DNA of 64,000 nucleotides, from positions 310,001 through 374,000 of the forward strand of contig NZ_JAMJPK010000001.1 in NCBI RefSeq assembly GCF_023554995.1. Reading direction: 5' to 3'. The notes under the pieces are model-generated. The model saw nothing but the letters and a program-made list of their open reading frames with translations, did no database searches and was not told the origin of the DNA. Shown piece after piece: positions 7,003 through 15,800 of this stretch (the first letter of the stretch is position 1; each line of letters starts with the position of its first letter). Source of the stretch: Halomonas gemina. Lineage in GTDB: Bacteria; Pseudomonadota; Gammaproteobacteria; Pseudomonadales; Halomonadaceae. The position numbers and the translations under genes were made by a program.

Positions 7003-7730
7003 ACGTTGCCACCCTCGACCAGCTGTGGGTCTATCTCTCGGGCAATCCGCTGCTCTCGCTGCTGGCGACCCTGCTGGCCTTTGCCCTGGCGGTGCGGATC
7101 AACCGCGCCGTGGGCGGTACCCCGCTGTTGCACCCGGTCACGCTCTCCATCTTCATGCTGATCACCCTGCTGCTGGTGGTGGACATGGACTACCGCACCT
7201 ACTTCGAGGGGGCCCAGTTCATCCACTTCCTTCTGGGGCCGGCCACGGTGGCCCTGGCCATCCCTCTTTATGACCATCGTGAGCGGGTGCGTCGCCTGCT
7301 TTGGCCGCTGCTGCTGGCCTGCGGGGCGGGAATCGTCACGGCGGTGGCGTCCACCCTGGGGTTGGCCATGCTGCTCGGGGCGCGCACCGAGACGCTGCTG
7401 TCACTGGCACCGCGCTCGGTCACCTCGCCGATCGCCATGGGCATCGCCGAGCAGATCGGCGGCATTCCCTCGCTGGCTGCCGGCCTGGTGCTGTTGACCG
7501 GCTCGATCGGCTGCGCCCTGGGGCCCTGGATCTTTCGCCTACTGCGGATCAAGGACCCGGTGGTACAGGGCTTCACGCTGGGGCTGGCAGCCCATGGCTT
7601 CGGTACCGCCCACGCCTTCGCTCGGCTGGGCGCCGTGGCCGGTGCCTTCTCCGGCCTGGCAATGGGGCTGACGGGCCTGCTGACCGCCTTCCTGCTGCCG
7701 CTGATGACCCGGCTCTTCGGATTCGGCTGA
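6999..7730 (+). CDS. lrgB: LrgB-family membrane protein
   Basis: Integral membrane partner of LrgA; 243 residues with six or seven hydrophobic helices. The conserved family core is SVTSPIAMGIAEQIGG and the C-terminal AHGFGTAHAF segment is typical of LrgB/YohK. Plant and bacterial relatives transport glycolate/glycerate or pyruvate. The glyoxylate-reductase gene 2 kb away is therefore a suggestive but unproven neighbour. Start overlaps the lrgA stop by four bases. Confidence 0.88.
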   Translation: MNVATLDQLWVYLSGNPLLSLLATLLAFALAVRINRAVGGTPLLHPVTLSIFMLITLLLVVDMDYRTYFEGAQFIHFLLGPATVALAIPLYDHRERVRRLLWPLLLACGAGIVTAVASTLGLAMLLGARTETLLSLAPRSVTSPIAMGIAEQIGGIPSLAAGLVLLTGSIGCALGPWIFRLLRIKDPVVQGFTLGLAAHGFGTAHAFARLGAVAGAFSGLAMGLTGLLTAFLLPLMTRLFGFG

Positions 7731-8042
7731 GGCAGGTGTCAAGGGGGTTGCAGCAGGGCTACAGGATAATCACCTGCCAAGATCGTCTGACCGATCCATG
7801 ACTTAGCGAAAGAGGTGGTCGATGCCCAGGGTGCGCGGATCCACAGGGCGACTCGGCTGCTCAAGGAGTTCCGTCAGCGCCTCGGGGAAGAGATCTGCTG
7901 ACGTCTCATCTCATTTCATCACGTGGCGTCGGCCGCGCCACCAATGGTGTGGCACGACAGGGAGCTTCCTGCCGTGCCGTCCACCTCCCTGAACGCTTCG
8001 TAGCGTCCCAGCGCATCGCGCCCGGTTGGCATCGGGAATCGC
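7731..8042. other. 312-base gap after lrgB with possible gene fragment
   Basis: A weak inverted repeat (GGCAGGTG and CACCTGCC, 32 bases apart) directly follows lrgB. On the plus strand a frame of about 32 codons before position 7902 reads like a natural helix-rich C-terminus (AKEVVDAQGARIHRATRLL, then KEFRQRLGEEIC), but it has no start or upstream continuation. It may be a decayed gene tail. Nothing else is recognised. Confidence 0.3.
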
Positions 8043-8399
8043 TCAGATCTCTTCCCAGAGACGCTTTCGGAAGTCATGGGTGAGCTCTGCCGCCTTCTGC
8101 ATCCTTTCCATCTGGGCTTCGGTGACCTCCTTGATAAGCTGCTGGTAACGCTCCTGCATCTCGGCAGGCGTCTGTGGGGTCTCGCCATCGAAGGACTGGG
8201 CAATCTTCTGGCCGCTCTCGGCGAGAGCCTGGAGAAACTGGGCCTCGAACTGCATGGTCTCGGCCATGCTCTGCATCCAGGCCAGCTGCATGCGCGCCAT
8301 CGGCGTAGTGCCCTGAGTGAACTGTTGCTGCCACCACTCCATCATCGGCTGGGCCGCGGCCAGGGCGGGGTTGGCCGTGGTGTCTTTGGACTTGGTCAT
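8043..8399 (-). CDS. Phasin-like small helical protein
   Basis: A 118-residue soluble protein rich in Gln, Met and Ala that is almost entirely predicted helix. Residues 20-26 (MEWWQQQ) and the repeated heptad-like Met/Leu/Gln pattern give amphipathic helices. This is the style of polyhydroxyalkanoate granule-associated phasins and PhaE/PhaF-like proteins. No enzyme motif or signal peptide is present. A TATACT-like -10 lies about 60 bases upstream on the minus strand. The PHA link is inferred from composition and from the 3-hydroxybutyrate genes elsewhere in the window; it could be another coiled-coil protein. Confidence 0.5.
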   Translation of the reverse strand: MTKSKDTTANPALAAAQPMMEWWQQQFTQGTTPMARMQLAWMQSMAETMQFEAQFLQALAESGQKIAQSFDGETPQTPAEMQERYQQLIKEVTEAQMERMQKAAELTHDFRKRLWEEI

Positions 8400-8605
8400 T
8401 GTCGATCTCCTTCGAGTCCCTGGCGGGATGTTGGGTCAGGTTTGGCTCTCGTCTTGAGTATAGAAGATGAATGCGGTCTTGTGCGTTGCAGCGAAAATGG
8501 GCCGTCGCCTGGGTTGCCCGGCGTGGAATGCGTCCACGGGTCGATCCCGGAAGCTTGGTCTAGGGTGGATGGAAGCCCGACGCCAATGCACGGAGGAGAG
8601 ACGGG

Positions 8606-8779
8606 ATGTGGCAAGCGATCAAGTCAGTGCTGGCGGCCTTCCTGGGGGTGCAGAAGGATGCACGGCGGCGTGAGGATTTCGCCTCCAATCGCCCGGGTAC
8701 CTTCATCGCAGCGGGCCTGCTCATGGGCGTGGTGTTCGTGGTGCTGGTGGCCCTCGTGGCGGTGCTGGCCGCCCGCTGA
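8606..8779 (+). CDS. DUF2970 small membrane protein
   Basis: A 57-residue protein with a basic N-terminal half (IKSVLAAFLGVQKDARRRED) and one C-terminal transmembrane helix (about 31-54). This matches the short DUF2970 family, often found beside cytochrome c oxidase genes. A GGAGGAG ribosome site lies eight bases before the ATG. It precedes coxB by 120 bases. Its function is not established; a role in oxidase assembly is suggested only by this recurring context. Confidence 0.75.
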   Translation: MWQAIKSVLAAFLGVQKDARRREDFASNRPGTFIAAGLLMGVVFVVLVALVAVLAAR

Positions 8780-8828
8780 GCGCCCCTGCGTTGACGAGGC
8801 CGTTTACCTGCCGCTAGACGGCAGGCGT

Positions 8829-8855
8829 GACGTACTGTCGCACTCTTCTATACTG
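8829..8855 (+). promoter_or_regulatory. Candidate promoter of the cox cluster
   Basis: TGACGT and TATACT are spaced 15 bases apart, 45 bases before the coxB start. The -10 is good; the -35 and spacing are poor, so the site is tentative. Confidence 0.3.
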
Positions 8856-8899
8856 CTGCAAGCGCTCGCTAATACAACAATGACCCTGAGGAGGCGCCG

Positions 8900-10024
8900 A
8901 TGCGCACGTCGCTCGTGTGGATGGCGGGGGGGCTGACCTCCGCAGCCTTGACCCCGACCGCGCTGGCCAGTGGCTGGAACATGCCGGTCGGCGTCACGGC
9001 ACTCAGCCGTGACATCTACTCCCTGCACATGATCATCTTCTGGATCTGCGTGATCATCGGGGTCATCGTGTTCGGTGCGATGTTCTACTCGCTGTTTCGC
9101 TATCGCCATTCCCGTGGTGCCAAGGCGGCCACCTTCCATGAGCACACCAGCGTTGAAGTGATCTGGACGGCGATCCCGTTGCTGATCCTGGTAGGCATGG
9201 CGGTGCCCGCCACCGCTACCCTCAAGAACATGTACGACACCTCCGAGGCCGATCTCGACATCATGGTGACCGGGCAGCAGTGGCGCTGGCGCTACGAGTA
9301 CCTGGGCGAGGAGGTCGCCTTCACCTCCAACCTGGGCACACCCCGCGAGCAGATCAGTGGTACCGACGAGAAAGGGGAGCACTACCTGCTCGAGGTGGAC
9401 GAGCCGCTGGTGCTGCCGGTGGGACAGAAGGTCCGCCTGCTGCTGACCTCCGACGACGTCATCCACTCCTGGTGGGTGCCCGACCTGGCGGTCAAGCAGG
9501 ACGCCATTCCCGGCTTCGTCAACGAGAACTGGGTGCGTATCGAGGAGCCCGGCATCTATCGCGGCCAGTGCGCGGAACTGTGCGGCAAGGACCACGCCTT
9601 CATGCCGGTGGTGGTCGAGGCCGTCGAGCAGGAGCGCTTCGAGGAGTGGCTGGCCGAGCGCAAGGAGGCCGCCGCCCAGGAGGCCCAGGGCGTCGATCGC
9701 GAGTGGGGCATGGACGAGCTGATGGAGCGAGGCGAACAGGTCTACGGCTCGGTGTGTGCCTCCTGCCACCAGCCGGACGGTCAGGGCAACCCGCCGGCCT
9801 TCCCGGCGCTGGCCGGCAACCAGCAGATGCTCGATGACCGCGACTGGCACGTCGATACCGTGGTCAACGGCGTGTCGGGTGCGGCGATGCCGGCCTTCCG
9901 TAGCACGCTGAACCCGGTGGAGATTGCCGCCGTGGTCACCTTTGAGCGCAATGCCTGGGGCAACGAGTCCGGCGACAGCGTGCAACCGTCGGAAATCGCC
10001 GAGCTGCTCGAAAAAGACGAGTAG
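8900..10024 (+). CDS. coxB: Cytochrome c oxidase subunit II with fused cytochrome c domain
   Basis: CuA subunit of the aa3 oxidase, accepting electrons in the periplasm; 374 residues. A signal-like N-terminus (1-24) is followed by two transmembrane helices (about 44-66 and 87-106) and a periplasmic cupredoxin domain. The binuclear CuA ligands are His189, Cys224, Glu226, Cys228, His232 and Met235 ([13 protein letters not shown]). A C-terminal class I cytochrome c domain has CASCH at 286-290 and an AAMPAF axial-Met segment. This makes it a caa3-type subunit able to pass electrons internally to CuA. First gene of coxB-coxA-ctaG-coxC; GGAGG ribosome site. Confidence 0.95.
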   Translation: MRTSLVWMAGGLTSAALTPTALASGWNMPVGVTALSRDIYSLHMIIFWICVIIGVIVFGAMFYSLFRYRHSRGAKAATFHEHTSVEVIWTAIPLLILVGMAVPATATLKNMYDTSEADLDIMVTGQQWRWRYEYLGEEVAFTSNLGTPREQISGTDEKGEHYLLEVDEPLVLPVGQKVRLLLTSDDVIHSWWVPDLAVKQDAIPGFVNENWVRIEEPGIYRGQCAELCGKDHAFMPVVVEAVEQERFEEWLAERKEAAAQEAQGVDREWGMDELMERGEQVYGSVCASCHQPDGQGNPPAFPALAGNQQMLDDRDWHVDTVVNGVSGAAMPAFRSTLNPVEIAAVVTFERNAWGNESGDSVQPSEIAELLEKDE

Positions 10025-10071
10025 CCGACGGCTTTCCGTTTCTCTACCGCGACGTCACAGGGAGATTTCCG

Positions 10072-11703
10072 ATGGCTTCGACACTGCCCCCCAAGCCGAC
10101 CCCCGAGCACAGCACGGCCACCGCCGGTGGCATGGCCGAGGTCGGCCATGCCCGGCCCCGCGGGCTGATGCGCTGGCTGCTGACCACCAACCACAAGGAG
10201 ATCGGCAGCCTCTACCTGATCTTCTCGCTGAGCATGTTCTTCATCGGCGGGATCTTCGCCCTGGTGGTGCGGGCCGAGCTGTTCCAGCCCGGCCTGCAGC
10301 TGGTGCAGCCCGAGTTCTTCAACCAGATGACCACCATGCACGGACTGATCATGGTGTTCGGTGCGATCATGCCGGCCTTCGTGGGCCTGGCGAACTGGAT
10401 GGTGCCGTTGCAGATCGGCGCCCCGGACATGGCGCTGCCGCGCCTGAACAACTTCAGCTTCTGGCTGCTGCCGGTGGCCTTCGCCCTGCTGCTCAGCACC
10501 CTACTTATGCCGGGCGGCGGGCCCAACTTCGGCTGGACCTTCTACGCGCCGCTCTCTACCACCTACGCGCCGCCGTCCACCACCTTCTTCATCCTCTCGC
10601 TGCATATCGCCGGTATCAGTTCGATCCTCGGTGCCATCAACATCATCGCCACCATCCTCAACCTGCGCGCCCCGGGGATGCGCATGATGGACATGCCGCT
10701 GTTTGTCTGGACCTGGCTGATCACCGCCTTCCTGCTGATCGCGGTGATGCCGGTGCTGGCCGGGGTGATCACCATGATGCTGATGGACATCAACTTCGGC
10801 ACCAGCTTCTTCAACGCGGCCGGCGGCGGTGACCCGGTGCTGTTCCAGCACCTGTTCTGGTTCTTCGGGCATCCCGAGGTCTACATCATGATCCTGCCGG
10901 CCTTCGGCATCGTCTCGGCGATCATCCCGACCTTCTCCCGCAAGCGGTTGTTTGGCTATGCCTCCATGGTCTATGCCACGGCGGCCATCGCCATCCTCTC
11001 CTTCCTGGTCTGGGCCCACCACATGTTCGTGGTGGGGCTGCCGCTGGTGGCCGAGCTGTTCTTCATGTACACCACCATGCTGATCGCGGTGCCCACCGGG
11101 GTGAAGGTCTTCAACTGGGTGGCGACGATGTTCCGCGGCTCCATCAGCTTCGAGCCTCCGATGCTGTTCGCCCTGGCCTTCGTGGTGCAGTTCACGGTTG
11201 GCGGCTTTTCGGGGCTGATGCTGGCCATCTCGCCGGCCGACTTCCAGTATCACGACACCTACTTCGTGGTGGCGCACTTCCACTATGTGCTGGTGCCCGG
11301 TGCGCTCTTCGCGATCCTGGCCGGCGCCTACTACTGGCTGCCCAAGTGGACCGGTCACTACCCACACCTGCGGCTGTCCCAGTGGCACTTCTGGCTGTCG
11401 GTGATCGGCGTCAACCTGACCTTCTTCCCGATGCACTTCTCGGGGCTCGCCGGCATGCCGCGACGCATCCCCGACTATGCCCTTCAGTTCGCCGACTTCA
11501 ATGTGGCCTCGAGCCTGGGCGCCTTCCTGTTCGGTGCCTCCCAGCTGCTCTTCGTGCTGGTGATCATCAAGTGCGTGCGCGGCGGCGAGAAGGCTCCGGC
11601 CAAGGCCTGGGAGGGCGCCGAGGACCTGGAGTGGAGCGTTCCTAGCCCGGCTCCGCTGCACACCTTCGAGACGCCCCCGGACTTCCATCCCCATCGGCAC
11701 TGA
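10072..11703 (+). CDS. coxA: Cytochrome c oxidase subunit I
   Basis: Catalytic haem a/a3-CuB subunit, reducing O2 to water and pumping protons across the inner membrane; 543 residues with about 12 helices. Ligand motifs are intact: the [10 protein letters not shown] histidine for low-spin haem a, WFFGHPEVY (CuB His and cross-linked Tyr), the HH pair in WAHHMF, and [14 protein letters not shown] for haem a3 and haem a. The HPEVY tyrosine marks an A-type haem-copper oxidase. It lies 47 bases after coxB with its own ribosome site and is directly followed by ctaG. Confidence 0.97.
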   Translation: MASTLPPKPTPEHSTATAGGMAEVGHARPRGLMRWLLTTNHKEIGSLYLIFSLSMFFIGGIFALVVRAELFQPGLQLVQPEFFNQMTTMHGLIMVFGAIMPAFVGLANWMVPLQIGAPDMALPRLNNFSFWLLPVAFALLLSTLLMPGGGPNFGWTFYAPLSTTYAPPSTTFFILSLHIAGISSILGAINIIATILNLRAPGMRMMDMPLFVWTWLITAFLLIAVMPVLAGVITMMLMDINFGTSFFNAAGGGDPVLFQHLFWFFGHPEVYIMILPAFGIVSAIIPTFSRKRLFGYASMVYATAAIAILSFLVWAHHMFVVGLPLVAELFFMYTTMLIAVPTGVKVFNWVATMFRGSISFEPPMLFALAFVVQFTVGGFSGLMLAISPADFQYHDTYFVVAHFHYVLVPGALFAILAGAYYWLPKWTGHYPHLRLSQWHFWLSVIGVNLTFFPMHFSGLAGMPRRIPDYALQFADFNVASSLGAFLFGASQLLFVLVIIKCVRGGEKAPAKAWEGAEDLEWSVPSPAPLHTFETPPDFHPHRH

Positions 11704-11733
11704 GTGGCGTCGGCAGCGACGCGGGAGGCAGGC

Positions 11734-12330
11734 ATGTCCAGACAAGAACAGCAGGCAAGGGGCCGGGAAGGGGTGCGACGGACGGTGAGTCGCACGCTGG
11801 TGGTGCTGGCCGGCATGTTCGCCTTCGCCTTCGCCCTGGTACCGCTCTACGACGTCTTCTGCGAGGTCACCGGCCTCAACGGCAAGACCAGCAACAGTGC
11901 CCAGATGCTGGTGCACGAGGAGGTGGACACCTCGCGGATGGTGACCGTGCAGTTCATCACCCGGGCGAGCGCCGGCTTGCCCTGGGAGCTCGACGTTCAG
12001 ACGCGTCAGGTCCGGGTTCATCCGGGGCAGAGCAACGAGGTGTTCTTCACCTTCCGCAACCGGGGGGGAGATGCCAGCCAGGCCAGGGCGGTACCCAGCG
12101 TCTCGCCTTCGGAGGCCTCGGTGCACCTGCGCAAGCTCAGCTGCTTCTGCTTCCAGGAGCAGCGCCTGGAGGGCGGTGAGCGCCTGGAGGCGCCGCTGGT
12201 CTTCCAGCTGACCCGGGACCTGCCGGCCGACATCAAGACGGTGACCCTGGTCTACACCCTCTATCCCGTGCAGCCGGCGCAGGCAGCGGTGTCGCCCCGC
12301 AGGCCGAGAAAAGAAGGAGACAGCGCATGA
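11734..12330 (+). CDS. ctaG: Cytochrome c oxidase assembly protein CtaG (Cox11 family)
   Basis: Copper chaperone that delivers Cu to the CuB centre of subunit I; 198 residues. One N-terminal transmembrane helix (about residues 24-44) is followed by YDVFCEVTGLNGKT and a periplasmic immunoglobulin-like domain. The copper-binding CFCF motif lies in KLSCFCFQEQ. A GTG start 30 bases upstream is open, but the GGGAGG site fits the ATG used here. The stop overlaps the coxC start. Confidence 0.92.
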   Translation: MSRQEQQARGREGVRRTVSRTLVVLAGMFAFAFALVPLYDVFCEVTGLNGKTSNSAQMLVHEEVDTSRMVTVQFITRASAGLPWELDVQTRQVRVHPGQSNEVFFTFRNRGGDASQARAVPSVSPSEASVHLRKLSCFCFQEQRLEGGERLEAPLVFQLTRDLPADIKTVTLVYTLYPVQPAQAAVSPRRPRKEGDSA

Positions 12331-13190
12331 GTGGTGGCAGCTACTATGTTCCCGAGTCCAGCAAGTGGCCCATCCTGGCGTCGCTGGCGCTGGGGGCGAT
12401 GATGATCGGTACCGGCACGGTGCTGGTGCATGGTACGGCTGGCATGCCGGTCATGGCGCTCGGCCTGGTCGGCGTGCTGGCGGTAATGGCGCTGTGGTTC
12501 CGTGATGTCGTCCTCGAGTCGCGGGGCGGGCTCTACGACGACCAGATGGACCGCTCCTTCCGCTGGGGGATGGGCTGGTTCATCTTCTCGGAGGTGATGT
12601 TCTTCGCCGCCTTCTTCGGCGCGCTCTTCTACGTGCGGACCTTTGCGTTGCCATGGCTCGACGGCGAGGGCGCCAAGGGGGTGGCGGCGCTGCTGTGGCC
12701 GGATTTCACCGCCAGCTGGCCGCTGCTCAATCCGCCTGACGCTTCCATCGAGGGGCCGACGGAGACCTTCAGCCCCTGGCACCTGCCGCTGGTCAATACC
12801 CTGATCCTGGTCTCCTCCAGCATTACCCTGACCATCGCCCACGAGGGCATCAAGGAAGGCTTCCGCGACAGCGCCCGCTTCTGGCTCTCGGTGACCGTGC
12901 TGCTGGGGCTGTGCTTCATCATCATCCAGGGGGTGGAGTACTACGAGGCCTATGCCCATTACGGCATCACCCTGCAGGCGGGCATCTATGGCGCCACCTT
13001 CTTCCTGCTCACCGGCTTCCACGGGCTGCACGTGATCATCGGCACCATCATCCTGGCGGTGATGCTGTGGCGAGTGTTCCGCGGGCACTTCACGGCCGAC
13101 GACCACTTCGGCTTCGAGGCGGCGGCCTGGTACTGGCACTTCGTCGACGTGGTATGGATCGGGCTGTTCATCTTCGTCTATGTGTTTTGA
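12327..13190 (+). CDS. coxC: Cytochrome c oxidase subunit III
   Basis: Seven-helix membrane subunit of 287 residues that stabilises the aa3 complex and its proton uptake. Family features are the N-terminal YYVPESSKWPI, the acidic helix FIFSEVMFFAAFFGALFY, and the C-terminal GFHGLHVIIGTI and WYWHFVDVVWIGLF. It begins inside the ctaG stop (ATGA), so translation is coupled. A GC-rich hairpin follows within a few bases. Confidence 0.96.
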   Translation: MSGGSYYVPESSKWPILASLALGAMMIGTGTVLVHGTAGMPVMALGLVGVLAVMALWFRDVVLESRGGLYDDQMDRSFRWGMGWFIFSEVMFFAAFFGALFYVRTFALPWLDGEGAKGVAALLWPDFTASWPLLNPPDASIEGPTETFSPWHLPLVNTLILVSSSITLTIAHEGIKEGFRDSARFWLSVTVLLGLCFIIIQGVEYYEAYAHYGITLQAGIYGATFFLLTGFHGLHVIIGTIILAVMLWRVFRGHFTADDHFGFEAAAWYWHFVDVVWIGLFIFVYVF

Positions 13191-13192
13191 AA

Positions 13193-13216
13193 CCCGGTGT
13201 GTTCTTAAACACCGGG
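13193..13216 (+). terminator. GC-rich hairpin after coxC
   Basis: CCCGGTGT and ACACCGGG form an 8-base perfect stem around an eight-base loop. No T-run follows, so it may pause, protect mRNA ends or partly separate coxC from the convergent DUF2909 gene. Confidence 0.4.
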
Positions 13217-13231
13217 GCGGCCGGATCGTGA

Positions 13232-13426
13232 TCAGCCGCCGAGGTCGCCGAGATAGAAACCGTAGCCGAGCAGGGCGAGCAGGGTGGCGGCCAGGGCCAC
13301 GCGGACCTTCAGGGAGACCAGCACGCGCCGTGAGTGGCTGCCGTCCCGGATCAGGAAACCGGCACCCACGGCCAGGCTCGTGACCATGGCCAGAAAGACA
13401 AGGGCAATCAATATCTTGAGTAACAT
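13232..13426 (-). CDS. DUF2909 twin-transmembrane protein
   Basis: A 64-residue protein with two hydrophobic helices (about 3-25 and 41-60) separated by a basic turn (RDGSHSRRVLVSLKVR). This matches DUF2909, repeatedly found between coxC and surf1 in gammaproteobacteria. It lies on the opposite strand to the rest of the cox cluster. No biochemical function is established; a role in oxidase assembly is a contextual guess. Confidence 0.8.
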   Translation of the reverse strand: MLLKILIALVFLAMVTSLAVGAGFLIRDGSHSRRVLVSLKVRVALAATLLALLGYGFYLGDLGG

Positions 13427-13478
13427 TCACGGCTCCAGGAAAGGGTCAACGTCCGGCGCGCATGGCGGGCCTTCGGCG

Positions 13479-14171
13479 ATGCGTCGGGTGGGCTGGTGGG
13501 GGTTCTGGTCCTGCCTGGTGGTGCTGGGCCTCGCACTGGGACTATGGCAGTGGGAGCGTGCCGCCGACAAGCGCGACTACCTGGCTCGCCTGGCGGACGC
13601 ACCGCGAATCGAGGCGCCGGCAGAGGCGCCGCCGACCGGTTCGCAGCTGGTGCTGCAGGGCGAATACCTCGCCGAGCAGACCCTGTTCCTCGACAACCGC
13701 ACCCATGAGGGGCGCCTGGGGGTGGCCCCCCTGACGCCATTTCGCGACGTCAACGGACGGATCTGGCTGGTCCAGCGTGGCTTCCTGGCGACCGGCCCCA
13801 GTCGAGCGGCTCCCTCGGTGGAGACGCCCGGCGGCGTGGTCACCCTGGAAGGCCGCTGGCAGCCGGAGGGCGAGTCAGCACCGCTGTTCGGCCCCAATCG
13901 GGAGGGGGCTCGCCTGCAGCGCATCGACCTCTCGGCCTGGGAGCTGGAGCCGGCATTCGCGCACCCCGGCTGGCTGCACCTCGAGCAGGGGCCGGGCCAT
14001 CTCGAGTCCTGGTGGCAGCCCAGCGTGGTGCCGCCGGAGCGTCACCTGGGCTACGCCCTGCAGTGGTGGGGGCTGGCCCTGGCCGCCCTGGTGATCATGC
14101 TGGTGGGGGCGCGACGCCAGGCACGCCACCCCGAACTGAAGTCCCTACCGCCCAAGGAGATGCCTCGATGA
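13479..14171 (+). CDS. surf1: SURF1-family oxidase assembly protein
   Basis: Membrane protein assisting haem a insertion into subunit I; 230 residues. The topology is typical of SURF1: one helix near the N-terminus (about 5-22, ending GLWQWERAADK), a large periplasmic domain with GEYLAEQTLFLDNR and the GFLATG segment, and a C-terminal helix following HLGYALQWWGLALAALV. The upstream frame is open for almost 200 bases, but family similarity begins at this ATG. The ribosome site is weak. The stop overlaps the next start. Confidence 0.88.
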   Translation: MRRVGWWGFWSCLVVLGLALGLWQWERAADKRDYLARLADAPRIEAPAEAPPTGSQLVLQGEYLAEQTLFLDNRTHEGRLGVAPLTPFRDVNGRIWLVQRGFLATGPSRAAPSVETPGGVVTLEGRWQPEGESAPLFGPNREGARLQRIDLSAWELEPAFAHPGWLHLEQGPGHLESWWQPSVVPPERHLGYALQWWGLALAALVIMLVGARRQARHPELKSLPPKEMPR

Positions 14172-14728
14172 CTCACGCCGGACGTCAGCGCCTCAAGCTG
14201 TTGGCCTTCTTCGCGATCTTCGCCCTGCCGGTGGCCGTGGCCTGGGGCATGGTGGAGTGGCGGATCGGGATTCCCGAGAGCCGCACCGCCCATGGCGAGC
14301 TGCAACCCTCGCTCCCTGTCCTTTCACAGTGGCCGTTGACGGCGGTGGAGAAGGACGGAGAGAGCGACTGGCTGCTGGCCTTCGATTGCCCCGAGGCATG
14401 TGACGCCAATGCCGATCGCTGGTGGCGCCTGCATCGCGCCCTGGGCCGCGACGCCGCCCGGGTCAGTCGCCTGCGCATCGGCGGGGGCGGCGAACCCCTT
14501 CCCGGTGCGGCCCTGGCGCAGTGGACGACCGAGGTCGACTGGCGCACCCCCCATCGCCTCTGGATCCTCGATCCCGAGGGGCGGCCCGTGCTCGGCTATG
14601 CCCCGGAGGTCGACACCGCCGACGTGTTGGATGACCTGCGCCGCCTGCTGCGCATGAATCCCGAGCCACCCATGGCGCGTTACGACCATGCCTCGAGCGT
14701 GGTGGGGGGTGATGGCGATGACGAGTAG
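14168..14728 (+). CDS. Conserved membrane-anchored protein of the cox assembly cluster
   Basis: A 186-residue protein with one N-terminal transmembrane helix (about 10-28) and a periplasmic domain. The domain contains WLLAFDCPEACDANADRWW, a thioredoxin/SCO-like position with CPEAC (two cysteines), and DVLDDLRRLLRMNPEPP at the end. It is co-translated with surf1 (ATGA overlap) and overlaps ctaA. Proteins of this type recur between surf1 and ctaA in gammaproteobacteria. A redox or copper-handling role is possible because of the CxxxC pair, but is not proven. Confidence 0.7.
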   Translation: MTHAGRQRLKLLAFFAIFALPVAVAWGMVEWRIGIPESRTAHGELQPSLPVLSQWPLTAVEKDGESDWLLAFDCPEACDANADRWWRLHRALGRDAARVSRLRIGGGGEPLPGAALAQWTTEVDWRTPHRLWILDPEGRPVLGYAPEVDTADVLDDLRRLLRMNPEPPMARYDHASSVVGGDGDDE

Positions 14729-15800
14729 CGCCTTGGCCTGCGGCGAGGAGAGTCGCCGCCGTTGGCTGGTGGGGCTGAGCCTGGCAGGGGTCGTCTTCAC
14801 CGCCGTGGTGGTGCTGGTGGGGGCCTGGACGCGGCTGGTGGATGCCGGCCTGGGGTGTCCCGACTGGCCGGGCTGCTACGGGGCCCTGGTGGTGCCGGAC
14901 GCAGATCGCGCCCTGGCGCACTCTCCGGAGGTGCCGCTGGAGTCCGCCAAGGCCTGGGTGGAGATGGTGCACCGCTACCTGGCCTCGACCCTGGGGCTGG
15001 TGGTCATCGCCCTGGTGGTGCTCGGCGCGCGCTGGCGTCGTGAGGCCGGGTATCCCTGGGCTATCAGCCTGGCGCTGCTGGCAGTGATCCTGCTGCAGGG
15101 CGCCTTCGGGGCCTTTACGGTGACCCTCAAGCTATGGCCCCAGGTGGTGACGCTGCACCTGCTGGGAGGCCTGACGGTGATGGTGCTGTTCCTGTGGCTG
15201 CATCTGCGGCTGCGTCGGTTCACGAGCGGCGTGGGCAGGGTGATGCCGACGCGTCGCCTGACGCCACTGTGGGGGCTGGCCGTGATCTTGCTGGTGGGGC
15301 AGCTGGCGCTGGGCGGCTGGACCTCGAGCAACTACGCGGGGATCGCCTGCCAGGGCTTCCCCACCTGCAACGGCCAGTGGTGGCCGGCGATGGACTGGAG
15401 CGAGGGCTTCCACCTGACCCAGACGGTGGGCCCCAACTACCTGCATGGCCTGCTGCATGCCGAGGCGCGCAGTGCCATCCAGGTCGGGCATCGCCTCGGC
15501 GCCCTGGCCCTGGGCCTGAGCCTGCTGCTGCTCGGCATGCGCCACTTGCGGTCAGCGGGGATGCGTCCCTGGCTGGCGTTGCTGGGCGGGACCTATGGCA
15601 TTCAGGTGGTGATCGGCATCGCCAACGTGCTGGCCTGGCTGCCGCTGTGGCTGGCCCTGCTGCACACCGCCGGCGCGGTGCTGCTGGTGGTGGCCATGAC
15701 GTTGGCGCTGTGGCATTGGCGCTGGTCGACGCTGCCGGTGGCTTTAAGGCCACCGGGCCCCCGGGATACTGCAACGAAGGAGGAGTTGGCTCATGTCTGA
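14712..15800 (+). CDS. ctaA: Haem A synthase (COX15/CtaA)
   Basis: Inner-membrane enzyme converting haem O to haem A by oxidising the C8 methyl group; 362 residues with about eight helices. Family motifs are GAWTRLVDAGLGCPDWPGCYG, WVEMVHRYLAS (haem-ligand His), GGWTSSNYAGIACQGFPTC and QVGHRLGALALG, giving paired histidines in the two four-helix halves. Two close ATGs (14712 and 14718) share a GGGGGGTG ribosome site; the first is used. The gene overlaps the preceding and following genes, so translation of the assembly genes is tightly coupled. Confidence 0.92.
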   Translation: MAMTSSALACGEESRRRWLVGLSLAGVVFTAVVVLVGAWTRLVDAGLGCPDWPGCYGALVVPDADRALAHSPEVPLESAKAWVEMVHRYLASTLGLVVIALVVLGARWRREAGYPWAISLALLAVILLQGAFGAFTVTLKLWPQVVTLHLLGGLTVMVLFLWLHLRLRRFTSGVGRVMPTRRLTPLWGLAVILLVGQLALGGWTSSNYAGIACQGFPTCNGQWWPAMDWSEGFHLTQTVGPNYLHGLLHAEARSAIQVGHRLGALALGLSLLLLGMRHLRSAGMRPWLALLGGTYGIQVVIGIANVLAWLPLWLALLHTAGAVLLVVAMTLALWHWRWSTLPVALRPPGPRDTATKEELAHV

